NCBI GenBank assembly: GCA_037176705.1
Contig: CM073891.1
Coordinates: 48,672,571-48,736,570 of the forward strand
Source of the DNA: Molossus alvarezi
Taxonomy: Eukaryota > Chordata > Mammalia > Chiroptera > Molossidae
DNA: 64,000 bases
Direction: 5' to 3'
Numbering within the stretch: position 1 is the stretch's first letter; each line of letters opens with the position of its first letter. The notes beneath the pieces are model-generated. The model ran no database searches, was not told where the DNA came from, and saw only the letters and a list, made by a program, of their open reading frames with translations. The position numbers and the translations under genes were made by a program. Positions 32,685 through 43,527 of this stretch are shown here, piece by piece.

Positions 32685-33193
32685 AAAAAAAATCCTCACC
32701 AGGACATCTTTTATTGATTTTAGAGAGAAGAAGGGGGGGGTGAGAGAGAGAGAGAGAGAGAGACTGATATGAAAAAGAAACATCTATTGATTGCCTCCTG
32801 CACGTGCTCCAACCAGGGATTGAACCCTCAACTTAGGTATGTGCCCTGATTGAACCTGCAATCTTTTTTTTTTAAATCCTCACCCGAGGACATTTTCCCA
32901 TTTTTTTTTGTTCAGGTAGAGTGGGAGGGAGAGAGAGGAACCGAGAGAGAGAGAGAGAGAGAGAGAGAAACATCGATGTGAAAGGAACACATCGAGTGGC
33001 TGCCACCCGCACGACCGACCAGGGCCGGGGACAAACTGCAACCGAGGTACGTGCCCTTAGCGGGAACCGAACCCGGGTCTCTCAGGACCGCAGGTCGACG
33101 CTCTAACCGCTGAGCCAAACCGGCCAGGGCGAACCTGCAATCTTTTTGGTATATGGATGATGCTCAAGTTACTGAGCAACTCACTCAGGCTGA
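32685..33193 (-). mobile_element. outer (older) Ves-type SINE, antisense, itself interrupted
   Basis: Tail part 32685-32868 and head part 33131-33193 belong to one old SINE. The 12-bp duplication TTGATTTACATT lies at 32673-32684 and 33194-33205. A younger SINE was inserted at 32869-33130. Confidence 0.9.
32869..33130 (-). mobile_element. inner (young) Ves SINE nested in an older SINE
   Basis: Near-consensus antisense copy (AAATCCTCACCCGAGGACAT tail; head complement GCTGAGCCAAACCGGCCAGG). The 17-bp duplication GAACCTGCAATCTTTTT is perfect, at 32852-32868 and 33131-33147, and is made of the older SINE's own sequence. Confidence 0.97.
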
Positions 33194-33453
33194 TTGATTT
33201 ACATTTTTAAAAGATCATTCTGGAATCTGTGTACAGAATAATTTTTTAAGTTTCTAGAGTAACAGTGTTTCATCCCCAAATCCTTATAGTACATTGACCA
33301 CAGCTTGAGTTACGACGACTTTGGGGCAAGAAAACTATTGTACTTGAGAGCTTATAGGCATATATCAGGAGAAGGCTAGAGTGAGTCATGTGAGAATGTA
33401 TTCAAGTTAGAGACATCAGTATGAATTCATGTTTAGCTTAAGATAGATACAGA

Positions 33454-33675
33454 GCCCGGCTGGTATGGCTCTGTGGTTGAGCGTCAACCCATGCACCAAG
33501 AGGTCACTGGTTTGATTCCCGGTCAGGGCATATGCCCAGGTTGTGGGCCAAATCCCAAGTGGGGGGCATGCAGTAGGCAGCCAGTTGATGTTCTCTCTCA
33601 TCAATGTTTCTATCTCTCTCTCCCTCTTCCTTCCTCTCTCTCTCTCTCTCTAGTATATTTATATATATGTAATAA
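33454..33675 (+). mobile_element. Ves-type SINE (older subfamily)
   Basis: Head GCCCGGCTGGTATGGCTCTG and box-B-like GATTCCCGGTCAGGGC, with a (TC)n end running into TATATTTATATATATG. A 14-bp duplication, AAGATAGATACAGA, lies at 33440-33453 and 33676-33689. Confidence 0.94.
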
Positions 33676-33837
33676 AAGATAGATACAGATATGCACATAT
33701 AGAATTATTTACAGATATGTATATGAATGGGTGGAATGCACATATTCCATTGTTCTGTCAGAAGCAAGATCTTAGAAACAATAACATTCCAGTGCAACAA
33801 GCTCATGTATCCCCCAGTTCTTGGTTTCTTATAACAC

Positions 33838-34016
33838 ATTTTCTTTAATCCTCACCCGAGGATATTTTTCTATTGGTTATTTTAGATAGAGTGTGAAGGA
33901 GGGAAAGAGAGAGAGACAAAGAAACATTGATTTGAGAGAGATACATTGATTGGCTGCCTCCCACATGACCCCGACTGGGCCCAGGGTTCAAACCTCTGAG
34001 CCTAACTGGTCAGGGC
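33838..34016 (-). mobile_element. Ves-type SINE, antisense, with internal deletion
   Basis: About 180 bp. The block between the GGGTTCAAACC region and the head complement is shortened. The 11-bp duplication TCTTATAACAC lies at 33827-33837 and 34017-34027. Confidence 0.93.
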
Positions 34017-34251
34017 TCTTATAACACTCTTAAATAAAAAAGAGCCAGTGATCCTTGGAAAAACTACTGATTCCAGAGCTGAGACATAAAATATATACAA
34101 TGAGTCTAGAGAATTTTGTAATATTAGAAAGTGAGAAAGAAGAAAAAAAAAAGGAAAGAAAGACAAAAATCCTGGAATGATAGGGTATGTTAATAGAACA
34201 CAAGAACCAACTGAAAGAGTTCTCAATAACCATAGGTGAAACAGTGTTTTA

Positions 34252-34473
34252 AAATCTTCCCCTGAAAACATGCTTATTGATTTGAGAGAAAGAGGGAGAG
34301 AGAAAGAAAAAGAAACACATTGATGTGAGAAAGTAACACTGGTTGCCTCCCATAAACACCCTGACTGAGAACCAAACCACCAACCTAGATATGTGCCCTG
34401 ATCAGGAATCGAACCCGCAACCTTTCAGTGTATGGGATGATGCTTCAACCAACTGAGCTACACCAGCCAGGGC
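34252..34473 (-). mobile_element. Ves-type SINE, antisense (older subfamily)
   Basis: Starts directly with TTATTGATTTGAGAGAAAGA and lacks the CTCGGGTGAGGAT tail. Head complement GAGCTACACCAGCCAGGG. The duplication TAGGTGAAACAGTGTTTT at 34234-34251 recurs, diverged, at 34474. Confidence 0.92.
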
Positions 34474-34494
34474 TAGGTGAAACAATTTTAACAA

Positions 34495-34726
34495 AATATA
34501 AGTAAAGTAGCATTTAATTATAACCCAAATTGTAAATAAATATCCATGAGTCAATATTAATTGATATTGTTGAATAAAATTGAATAAATAAATGGGGGAG
34601 AAGAGACAAAACTCCCGTGCGGAAGAATTCCAAACAATTTCTATAGATATACCCCTCAAGGAGATAGAGCATAACTCCACTCCTTATGAATAGGGTGCAC
34701 AAAGTAAATTCCTTCCAAAGAGTACA
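34495..34726 (+). mobile_element. old L1M-type 3'UTR, left part
   Basis: CCTTATGAATAGGGTGCACA and AATTCCTTCCAAAGAGTACA match an old L1 3'UTR that resumes at 35102. The 10-bp AAAGAGTACA (34717-34726) recurs as AAAGAATACA (35102-35111) around a later insertion. Confidence 0.6.
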
Positions 34727-35101
34727 CAGACTATAGCTTGGGGGAAGCTGGAGCAGGGTGGGAGTGGGGAGGAGGGGGCAATAGGGGAAAAGAAGAGGGA
34801 CATCTGTAATACTTTCAATAATAAGGATAAAAAATAAAAAAAATAAGTCCTAGGTATGTAATGTACAGCATGGTGATTATAGTTAATGATACTGTTTTAC
34901 ACATTTGAAAGTTGCTAAGAGAGTAGATCGTAAAATTTGTCATTGTAAGAGAAAAATTATAACTAAGTATGGTGATGTATGTTAACTAGACATTGTGGTG
35001 ATCATTTCACAATATATACAAATATTGAATCATTATGTTGTACACCTGAAACTAATATAATGTTATACATCAGTTATATCTCATTAAAAGTAAAGAAAAG
35101 A
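34727..35101 (+). mobile_element. composite insertion: bat L1 tail joined to an older L1 3'UTR
   Basis: 34727-34840 is a bat L1 3' end (ACATCTGTAATACTTTCAAT plus an A-rich end). It is followed without a gap by an L1MA-like 3'UTR: GTAATGTACAGCATGGTGAT, GTGGTGATCATTTCACAATA, GTTGTACACCTGAAACTAAT, ending ATTAAAAGTAAAGAAAAG. The whole unit lies between 10-bp repeats inside an old L1M 3'UTR. A read-through (3'-transduced) L1 insertion fits. Confidence 0.65.
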
Positions 35102-35690
35102 AAAGAATACAATGTGGAAAGAAATCAAAAGGAGTAACAGCAGGGGAACCTGACAAACAGTACCTCAGTTACATGTTCAAGGTCAACATTAACAATGGTA
35201 AGTTGTTTTGATCAAATGTGTACTTGATATGATGTGATGAAATGGCACTTTATCTCTGTGCTCTTCCTCCCCTAAACCTCAGTCTAAACATGAGTAAAAT
35301 ACTGGGCAAATCTCAATGGAGGGACATTGCTGACAAAACACTGTTACTCCTCAAAGCTCACAATGTCATCTAAAACAAGAAACCAGAGTAATTGTTACAG
35401 GCAAGAGAAACCTAAGGAGGCATGATATAAATGTATTTGTTATCCTGGATGGGATCTTGGAACAGAAAAAAAAGCATTAAATAATTAAATAAATAAATTT
35501 GAATAAAATATGGACTTTAGTTAATAATAATAATGTATCAGTATTAGTTCTTTAATTGTGACAAATGTACCATATTAATATACAGTTAATTAAGGGGAAA
35601 TTGGATGCGCAGTATATAGGAACTCTTCATTTCACCTTCACAACTCCTCTGTAAATCTAAAACTATTGCAAAATAAACAGCTTATTTAAA
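35102..35690 (+). mobile_element. old L1M-type 3'UTR, right part
   Basis: GATATGATGTGATGAAATGG, ATCCTGGATGGGATCTTGGA, TATGGACTTTAGTTAATAAT, TTAATTGTGACAAATGTACC and CTGTAAATCTAAAACTATTG are typical of L1M 3'UTRs. It ends in AAAATAAACAGCTTATTTAA. Confidence 0.75.
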
Positions 35691-35924
35691 AAAAATTTAA
35701 CAACATGTACTATCTACCAGGTAGACTGTTTTTGCCAACCAGACAAACCTGTCTTTAAGGAACCCCAATAAGATGAAGTCAAACTTCAAGGGAGGAAGGA
35801 CTAGATTTAAACAAAGACTTCACTAGCCGAAGAGCTTGGCTACAGAAGTTGACCATGACCCTACTTCGCAGGCCTGTCCTACATTCTAAACTGTAGTTTC
35901 AGATTAGGAGGCAAATGGAAACAG

Positions 35925-36020
35925 CTCTGGGCTCAGCACCTTTTTGTGTGATCCTGCTCACTGTGTCCTGAGCACCCACAGTGGTGCCTGGCACACGATA
36001 AGTACATGATTAATCCCTGA
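35925..36020 (+). repeat. possible L2 tail fragment
   Basis: CACAGTGGTGCCTGGCACAC followed by GATAAGTACATGATTAAT resembles the last 60 bp of L2. Short and diverged. Confidence 0.4.
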
Positions 36021-36024
36021 GTAC

Positions 36025-36185
36025 GGTAAAAGAATAGCACAATGGTTATGCACATATATTTTGAAAGTACACATCTACATTTGGTTCCACATTTTCCACT
36101 TAATAACTGTGTCATTGTTAAGAAAATTTCTTATCCTCTTCCTGGTCAAGCAATATTATGCACTCCTTTTCTTATCTGTTAAACA
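36025..36185 (+). repeat. MIR-like ancient SINE
   Basis: AGAATAGCACAATGGTTATG, TTCCACTTAATAACTGTG and TCATTGTTAAGAAAATTTCT lead to CTTTTCTTATCTGTTAAA, the order of a MIR from head to core. Diverged. Confidence 0.6.
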
Positions 36186-36799
36186 AATATAATTTTAGTG
36201 TTTAATTTGTTTATGAAAAGAAGGTGAAAAAATGCATGTACAACAATTAGCAGTGTCAGCAACACATGAAGTGGTGAAAAAATATTAGTACCATAAAAAT
36301 TCAACCAATAGGAATGAATTGTCCTAGGATTTGTATCTTTTCTCCAATCTCTGTCTCCTAGAATTAGGACAGAAAAAAGCACTATGTGAAAACAGTGTGC
36401 AAATTTGTATTATTTTCTGACTGTCATTACCTAATGGAAGAACACTGTGAAGATGGCCCATTCAACCCCATGGGATTCCAGCCTAGGAGCCCAATGAACA
36501 GAGAGATAGATAATCATCTATGTAGTGGGGACCTGGAGCAGAGAGCGACAGAGCACAAATGGACTGAAGGGTGTGGTGAGGGGAGATTTTTACCACCATA
36601 AGATCCAGGGACTCCTAAGTTTGAAACCTCAAGGCAGTAGGTTTCAGTAGAAGTGATAATGGTGCAGAAGGTCAGATAAGCTGCTTGGGAATTACCACCT
36701 TCTCTAATGGATTCTGGAACAGCAGTCTGAACTGTGCAGCTGGAATCAGAAATAAGAATATTTTGGGGGTCTCTGTGTGCCTAATAGTCTTGCTTAAAG
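36186..36799. other. unassigned stretch
   Basis: The 71-codon frame at 36386-36601 shows no recognisable domain and has no supporting signals. Nothing else is seen. Confidence 0.4.
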
Positions 36800-36809
36800 A
36801 CCATTTAAG

Positions 36810-36980
36810 GCCCTGGCCAGGTAGGTCAGTTGGTTAGAGCATTGTCCCCATATGACAAGGTTGTGGGTTCGGTCATCACTCAGGACACATACAAGAATGA
36901 AGCAATGAATTCATAAATAAGTGGGACAACAAATTGATTCTCTCTCTCTCTCTCTCTCTCTCAAGTCAATTTAAAAAAAT
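36810..36980 (+). mobile_element. short SINE variant, first of two on one site
   Basis: Same type as 17659-17830: GCCCTGGCCAGGTAGGTCAG head, ACATACAAGAATGAAGCAAT and AAGTGGGACAACAAATTGAT body, (TC)n, TCAAGTCAATTTAAAA. Flanked by ACCATTTAAG (36800-36809) and ACCACTTAAG (36981-36990). Confidence 0.9.
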
Positions 36981-36989
36981 ACCACTTAA

Positions 36990-37216
36990 GCCCTGGCCGA
37001 TTTGGCTCAGTGGTTAGAGTGTCATCCTGTGGACCACAGAGTCTCGGGTTTGATTCTGGTCAAGGGCACGTACCTCGGTTGTGGTTCATCCCTGGCCCTG
37101 GTAGGGTTTGAGTGGTAGGCAACCAATTGATGTGCTCTCACATCAATGTTTCTCTCTCTCTCTCTCTCTCTCTTTCTCCCTCCCTCTCACTCTATCTGAA
37201 AATCAATGAAAAAAAA
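36990..37216 (+). mobile_element. Ves-type SINE, second on the same site
   Basis: Head GCCCTGGCCGATTTGGCTCA, (TC)n tract and AAAATCAATGAAAAAAAATA end. It starts in the right target copy of the preceding short SINE and is followed by a third, diverged copy (ATCATTTAAG) at about 37218-37227. Confidence 0.9.
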
Positions 37217-37227
37217 TATCATTTAAG

Positions 37228-37847
37228 GCACAAACCATAGGATAGCATCATCCTTATCATTCTCAGCGTTTTGTTTTCCTAATGAAAGGCTCAGATTTCA
37301 GAATATGGTAGGAAGTCCCCTGTATGAGCATAAAGCTGGGAAAGGAATAAGGAAGGATGTCAGTGGTCTTATCACTTAATATAAATCATTAATAGTTCAG
37401 TGATTTTAATTGGGACAGGGCAATGTTGCCTGCCTTTATAAAGGCTACATAGGAATGACCATCAAGATCCTCTGCTTCACTGAGCTTTACCTAGGACAAC
37501 ATATTTGCTCTGAGTTATCTTTCTAGAAAATTGCTAAATTGTAAACTCATTTGATGAAACACTATTTCAAACTGAGACTTGGACCCTTTACCCTCAGAAA
37601 TTAGAGAGTCCTTCTTTCAGAAATTATAGTCAAGGGAGCAAAGAATAGTTTCCTAGGAGAGTTTAGAAGTTGTCTTCCCAGGAGATAATAACATTTTGAG
37701 AAATTTAGAACTTCAATAACTTCTTTAATATGAGAATTCCTTCAGAATTTAAACATGAAAAAAAAAAAGAACTGATAAAATGTTACAACCAAACCCTGTC
37801 TCCATCCATTTTGTTTTCCTTTCTTACATAGTAGGATGGCATTTAAC

Positions 37848-37879
<32 letters not shown>

Positions 37880-38670
37880 AACGCACAGCCAAGCCTGCAA
37901 GTCAACAGGAAGAAGGGCATTGCTCATGGAGATAAAGTATGAGGAACATTATCCAAGGCATGTCCCCTTGTCATTGAACTTTATGCTTCACGGTTCAACT
38001 TTTGGTATCATTTTAATGAAACTTTTTTTGTGTGTGAATTATTATTTATTAAATGGTTGAAACTCGACTGAACTGAAGAAGTATGTTTATACCTAAGCAA
38101 TTATTTTAAAATCTATTTATTAACCCATTTATGAGAGTAAGAAGAGAAGAAGGACGTCAAGTGAAGAAGGAAAGAAATGTGAGAGAAACTTTGAGAATGC
38201 AAAATGAACGCCCTGAATTTGTGAAGACTTCAGGGAAAGAGGTAGCAGCAGACTTGAATGGGAGCTCCAGAGGAGAAAGTCAGTAAGATCGTCATTGTGG
38301 TTCCTATACTATTGATGCCCTCTACTCCCCTTTAGGACATCTGTATTTCTATGGTCTTAGGATTACAGTTTTAGAAAACTAGAATGAAATTAACGTATCT
38401 ACTCACTCCTTTTACTTGGCCACTGGAAGTATTTTTCACCTGGTTTTGCCCAGGTGTATATGTTGCTACTATACAACATCAATCACACAACTTTTATGAT
38501 GAAACATTTTCCAAGAGACTGGTTAATTAAATTATTGTATCAATTAAAAGTATGTAGTTTTACTGATTTTCAATTTAGTTGTTTTGTTACTGACTATACA
38601 AACAATTAAGAAAGCTCTCTAATTATTTGAACATATATTAATGGAAATTCACATTAAAAATACATTTTAA
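37228..38670. other. no recognised feature; long A-run at 37850-37874
   Basis: The A-run at 37850-37874 and GAACTTTATG-type DNA around it might mark an old processed insertion, but I cannot identify a source. Frames here translate the A-run. Confidence 0.4.
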
Positions 38671-38910
38671 CCCTGGCCGGTTTGGCTTAGTGGTTTGAGT
38701 GTCAGCCTGAGGACCGGACCAGAGAGACCAGGGTTTGGTTCCCACTAAGGGCACGTGCTTCAGTTGCAGTTTGTCCCCAGCCCCAGTTGGGGTCATGTGG
38801 GTGGCAACCAATGTGTCTCTCTCACATCGATGTTTCTCTCTCTCTCTTCCTCCCTCTCTCCCTCTCGCTCTATCTGAAGATGAATGCAAAAATGTCCTCG
38901 GGTGAGGAGA
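38671..38910 (+). mobile_element. Ves-type SINE
   Basis: CCCTGGCCGGTTTGGCTTAG head, GATGAATGCAAAAATGTCCT tail and CTCGGGTGAGGA end, passing into AT-rich DNA. The tail variant GAAGATGAATGCAAAAATG is shared with 42196-42440, so the two may be one subfamily. No clear duplication. Confidence 0.93.
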
Positions 38911-39675
38911 TATTTATAATAAATATATATATAATATTTAGTGTACAATAAGGGATCCAGCAAATAGGTATCCATTGGCAAAATCAGGAATCATTTTTAG
39001 ATGTTGATTGGCACTGACAGTAATGTTCTAGCACAGAACTTACTTGGTTAATAGCCTGGCAGTGTCCCAGTGGTATGGAACCCATAGTTTCCCAACCCAC
39101 ATATAATATTGGTTGTCATATAAATAAATGTCAGATATCACGGGCTTCCACACTAGGGATATACTTGGTGAATTTGAGTGCAGTGTCCTAGGAGGTTGTA
39201 GATTTATCCTTTAGACACAGACTGCATATCTCTGGGTAAGTGTTAACCCTTGTTGAGCCTCCACAGTGTTTTCTTTAAAGAAAGATGTGAGAACATTGAT
39301 ATACTGGGAACTTGTGCAAGGCGGCCTTCGTCTGTGTCCTCAGTGTGTGTCAAGAAATTTACAGTCTCATATCCTAAGTAACTTACATTATTTTGGTTGA
39401 TGTATGTTATAAGGGAAGGTTGGGAAATGAAGGGGCAACAATAACCCAGATGCCAATGGGTTGGCTACGTGTTTAAAAACAGTGATTGCGTGTTACATGG
39501 TAAGTTTTTAAGTCAGTATTTGATGTTTGATTCCAGGGCCTAGAAGTCAGTTCACCTGAACTAAGATTTTCTATTAAAATATTTGCACCAGTGTTTCAGT
39601 TTTGTGCAATTTAGATAATTCTTCTGTGCCCCCTTATTACTTTCACAAATAATTCATTTTCTGTATGTATGACTG
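38911..39675. other. no recognised feature
   Basis: No supportable gene or repeat in this AT-rich interval. Confidence 0.4.
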
Positions 39676-39691
39676 CTGCTATTCATTTTTA

Positions 39692-39957
39692 TTTATTTAT
39701 TTTTTTGGTTAATCCTCACCTGAGGATATATTTTCATTGATTTTTTTTTTTTTTTTTAATAGAGTGGAAGTTGGGGGTAGGGTGGCGAAAGAAACATCAA
39801 TGTGAGAGAGACACACTGATTGGTTGCCTCCCGCACAACCCAACCAGGGCCAGGGATTGAACCTACAACACAGATATGTGCCTCTGACTGAGAATTGAAC
39901 CTGTGACCCTTTGGTCCACAGGCTGATGCTTCAACCTGTGAGCCAAACTGGCCAGGG
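39692..39957 (-). mobile_element. Ves-type SINE, antisense
   Basis: AATCCTCACCTGAGGATATA tail and head complement GTGAGCCAAACTGGCCAGGG. The flanks CTGCTATTCATTTTTA (39676-39691) and CTGCTATTTGTTTTTA (39958-39973) are a 16-bp duplication with two changes. Confidence 0.95.
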
Positions 39958-40262
39958 CTGCTATTTGTTTTTAAAGTTTCTTAGTATATGTGTCATCTCC
40001 ATAGAGAGCAGCCATATCTAGGCACTGATTAAAAATTTATATTAGCCAAAGAAAAAATAGTGCTTTTCAAAGTTTTGTCAATGGCTTGCCTTTCAGGAAC
40101 TGCTTTGAACAATGAGACTTCTATAACTTAAATTGTTTATAGAATTCAGATAGGGTACATTTAATTTCCTCAGTTGATTAAAATTATTACTTGTTAAGCA
40201 AACAGTATTTCACCCATTGCTTTCTCCTATTTTGTCTTTTTTTAATAAAAATCTTGGAAATG

Positions 40263-40516
40263 GCCCTGCCTGGTTTGGCTCAGTGGTTAGAATGTCAGCC
40301 AGCAGACCAAAGGGTCCTAGGTTCAATTCCCCATCAAGAGCACTTGTACCTGGGTTGCAGGTTTGATCCCGCCCTGGTGCTCAAGGCAACCAATCAATGT
40401 GTCTCTCTCACATCAATGTTTCTCTCTCTCTTTGGCTCCCTCCCTCCTTCACTCTATCTAAAAAAAAAAATCAATGGAAAAACATCCTTGGGTGAGCATT
40501 AACAACAACAACGACA
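40263..40516 (+). mobile_element. Ves-type SINE
   Basis: CCCTGCCTGGTTTGGCTCAG head, box-B-like GGTTCAATTCCCCATCAAG, (TC)n and AAAACATCCTTGGGTGAGCA tail, then an (AAC)n end. Duplication is weak. Confidence 0.92.
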
Positions 40517-40713
40517 AAAGAATTTTGGAGATAATTTATTGGAAGGAAAATAAACAGACAAAGACTTTCTAATGAAAATTCAATAAAATAATTTGGCAAT
40601 TAAAAAAATACCATACCTAAAAAAGTAATTCATGTATTAAAAAAGATCACATATATACCCCCAAATTTGGATAATTAGAAAAATTGCTCATCTGCTAGAA
40701 ATCATGTTCTTTT

Positions 40714-40941
40714 TTTAATAATCCTCACCTGAGGATACTTTTCCATTTATCTTCAGATAGAGTGGAAGGGGGAGAGAGAGATCGATGTGAGAGAGACACA
40801 TTGATTGGTTGCCTCCCTCATGACCTCGACCAGGGCCAGGGACCAAACCAAAACCAAGGGATGTTCCCTTGACTGGAATAGAACCTTTGACTCTTTGGCC
40901 CCTGGGCTGATGCTCTCACCACTGAGAAAACTGGCCAGGGC
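40714..40941 (-). mobile_element. Ves-type SINE, antisense
   Basis: AATCCTCACCTGAGGATACT tail. The flanks AGAAATCATGTTCTTTT (40697-40713) and AGAAATAATTGTTCTTTT (40942-40959) form a diverged duplication. Confidence 0.94.
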
Positions 40942-41088
40942 AGAAATAATTGTTCTTTTAGACAGTTTCCAGATTGCTGCTCTGTCATTTAGCAACTCCC
41001 CCTACATTTGTGCTACTGCCTTTTTGAATGGGGGGAGCCACATTTTAGTTGAATTATGGTACCAAAACAATCTTAATAAACAGAAGCA

Positions 41089-41345
41089 GCCCTCCCTGAC
41101 CGGTTGCTCAGTAGAGCATCACCCTTGGACCAAAGAGTCATGGGTTTGATTCCAGTTAAGGCCACATACCTCGGTTGTGGGTTTGATCCCCAACCCCGGT
41201 TGGGGTCATTCGGGAGGCAACAAACTGATGTGTCTCTCTCACATCGATGTTTCTCTCTCTCTCCCTTTCCCATTCTATCTAAGAAAATCAATGGGGAAAA
41301 AATTTCCTCAGGTGAGGATGAACAAAAAAGTAAATAAAACTAAAA
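41089..41345 (+). mobile_element. Ves-type SINE
   Basis: GCCCTCCCTGACCGGTTGCT head with small deletions, GGTTTGATTCCAGTTAAGG box-B region and CCTCAGGTGAGGATG tail. AAACAGAAGCA occurs on both sides (41078-41088 and 41346-41356). Confidence 0.94.
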
Positions 41346-41740
41346 AAACAGAAGCATATCCCTGACTGATTAACATAACCATCTGTTTTAAGTTATAGAT
41401 ATGTAAGACTTTCCAGTAAAATGGACAGCTTTGATTGTCAACAAACAAAAACCAATATGGTAAAATTTAAAGACACGATGTCTATCATACTAGATTGCTA
41501 AACTCATTTTCTCAGGTACATTTATCTACTAATAAGAGACTATTCACATTCCTTGAATAATTTACTATTAAATCTTTCATCTGCTAAGCCAACCATAAAA
41601 TTGCTCCTTTCCTTACTATCAAATAACATTATTGATTTATAGTGACATTCAAGTTCAACTAGAAAGATAAATACTCCTAGGAATAGATATACTTTGCCCT
41701 GCATTGGCAAAACAAAACTTTGAATTAAAAATGACATAAA

Positions 41741-41990
41741 GCCCTGGTCAGTGTGGCTTAGTGGTCAGCCTGTGCACCACTGAAGGGTCTCAGGTTGGAT
41801 TCCCGGTCAAGAGCACATATCTAGGTTGCAAGTTGCATCCCTGGCCCCAGCTGAGGCACATGCAGGAGGCAACCAGTTGATGTGTCTCTGTCACATCAAT
41901 GTTTCTCTCCCTCTCTTCTACTCTCTTTCTAAAAAGCAGTGGAAGAAAATATCCTCTGGTGAAGATTAACAACACAAAAGAAATAAAAAA
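41741..41990 (+). mobile_element. Ves-type SINE
   Basis: GCCCTGGTCAGTGTGGCTTA head, with the A-box region shortened, GGATTCCCGGTCAAGAGCAC, (TC)n and ATCCTCTGGTGAAGATTAAC tail. The flanks are A-rich, so the duplication cannot be set exactly. Confidence 0.92.
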
Positions 41991-42195
41991 TACTATTTTT
42001 ACCACATGTGCTTTTCACTGTGTACCTTTATTTAAGCTAGAAAAATTGTCCTCTACATAACTGTATTTCAAACTTTTGCTAGACAATAAATTTTTGGACA
42101 AAAGGACAGATAAAGATGCACACACGCTCATACATTTCAGACTCATTATTCTCTACTTTTCAACTTTTAGTAAGATTTATAAAATTAAATTATGA

Positions 42196-42440
42196 GCCCT
42201 GGCCGGTTGCTCAATGGTTAGAGCATCTCCAGAGAGACCCAGGTTCGGTTCCCGCTAAGGGCGCGTACCTCGGTTGCAGTTTGTCCCCGGCCTGGTTGGC
42301 GTCATGTGGGTGGCAGCCGGTCGATGTGTCTCTCTCACATCGATTTTTCTCTCTCTCTCTTCTTCCCTCTCTCCCTCTTGCTCTGAAGATGAATGCAAAA
42401 ATGTCCTTAGGTGAAGATAAAAAAATAAATAAGTAAAAAA
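42196..42440 (+). mobile_element. Ves-type SINE with shortened head
   Basis: GCCCTGGCCGGTTGCTCAAT head; about 15 bp are missing before CCAGAGAGACCCAGG. Box B GGTTCGGTTCCC is intact, and the tail is GAAGATGAATGCAAAAATG. Confidence 0.93.
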
Positions 42441-42770
42441 ATAATTTATGCAATTTTGGCAGATAACTAATAAGCAGGGCTGGTTTCATGAGCCTGGGAC
42501 CCCAGGACAATTACAGGCTCTTGTTTGGAAGGGCCTTGTTTGTGGTTAATTTTCTGTTGTCACCATCTTGAAATTCTTCTAACATTTGAAAAAAGGTGAT
42601 ACATTTTTTATTTGCACTGGGCTTTGCAAACTATATAGCCAGTACTGTTCAGATGTGCATTACATCTCTGATTGTAATATAGCCCGTATTAGTAAAAGAA
42701 CTATAACCAATGTAAATATTTTGAATAAATCACCTATTACTTGGCTTTTCAGCTGGTTTTCTATCTTTTT

Positions 42771-42815
42771 TTTTATTATTTGTTTTTCTTTATTGATTTT
42801 TAGAGAGAGAGGAGA
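42771..42815 (-). mobile_element. SINE tail remnant, antisense
   Basis: TTCTTTATTGATTTTTAGAG followed by AGAGAGGAGAGAAAG matches only the last part of a Ves-like SINE. The body and head are missing. Confidence 0.5.
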
Positions 42816-43250
42816 GAAAGCACGCTCAAGACTGGGCTCTATAAATAATGTTGGTGCTTTGACACCTTGACAAAGCCAATTGTTCCTCTTCTTTCATCTT
42901 CTTAGATTTGACTCTTTCAGTTTCCTGGGATTTCAAATGTACACCAGGAGCTGTCTAATTAAGTTCTCCTTTTACATAAGCATGTCTGTGCAGATTTCAG
43001 TTAAATTCACCCATAAAAGACATTTAACCAATATGAAGATCAAATGATATTTAATAAATTTGAATATCATAAATAGGAATTTGATTAAAATAAATAATGG
43101 AAACTCATCAAATATAATATAATGCAATATGAGGAAGAATGGAATGGAGGTATGAATATGGTCAGAAAAGACACAATGTGACAGGTTATTTTTTTTTAAA
43201 TGATTTGCAAGACAATATGTAGAGCAATGTCTCCTTTATGCTGTATTTTT
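42816..43250. other. no recognised feature
   Basis: AT-rich interval without a supportable feature. Confidence 0.4.
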
Positions 43251-43513
43251 TAAAGTTTATTTATTTATTTACTTTTTGTTCATCCTTACCTGAGAATATT
43301 TTTTCATTGATCTTTAGATAGAGTGGGAAGGAAGGAGAAGGAGAGAGACAGAGAAACATCAATGTGAGAGAGAAATTGGTTGCACTCCCACGACCCCGAC
43401 CAGGGCCTGTGATCAAACCTGCAACACAGGTATGTGCCCTTGACTGGGAATCGAACCCTCTATCCTTCAATAGAGGGCCAATGCTCCTACTGCTGAGTCA
43501 AACTGGCCAGGGC
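43251..43513 (-). mobile_element. Ves-type SINE, antisense
   Basis: CATCCTTACCTGAGAATATT tail and head complement CTGAGTCAAACTGGCCAGGG. The flanks TATGCTGTATTTTT (43237-43250) and TATGTTGTATTTTT (43514-43527) differ by one base. Confidence 0.95.
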
Positions 43514-43527
43514 TATGTTGTATTTTT

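Larger units (their letters stand above)
32235..33235 (-). repeat. L2 LINE fragment, antisense, split by nested SINEs
   Basis: AGTGGAGCTTACATTCTTGG, AGAGGTGACATTTGAGCTGA, TTTAGGCCAAGGCAAGGAAT and AGATCATTCTGGAATCTGTG follow the complement of an L2 3' end. SINEs occupy 32685-33193 within it. Confidence 0.75.

Noticed and set aside
37836..38060. Lys-rich frame with a possible nuclear signal
   Set aside because: The lysines come from a 25-bp A-run.
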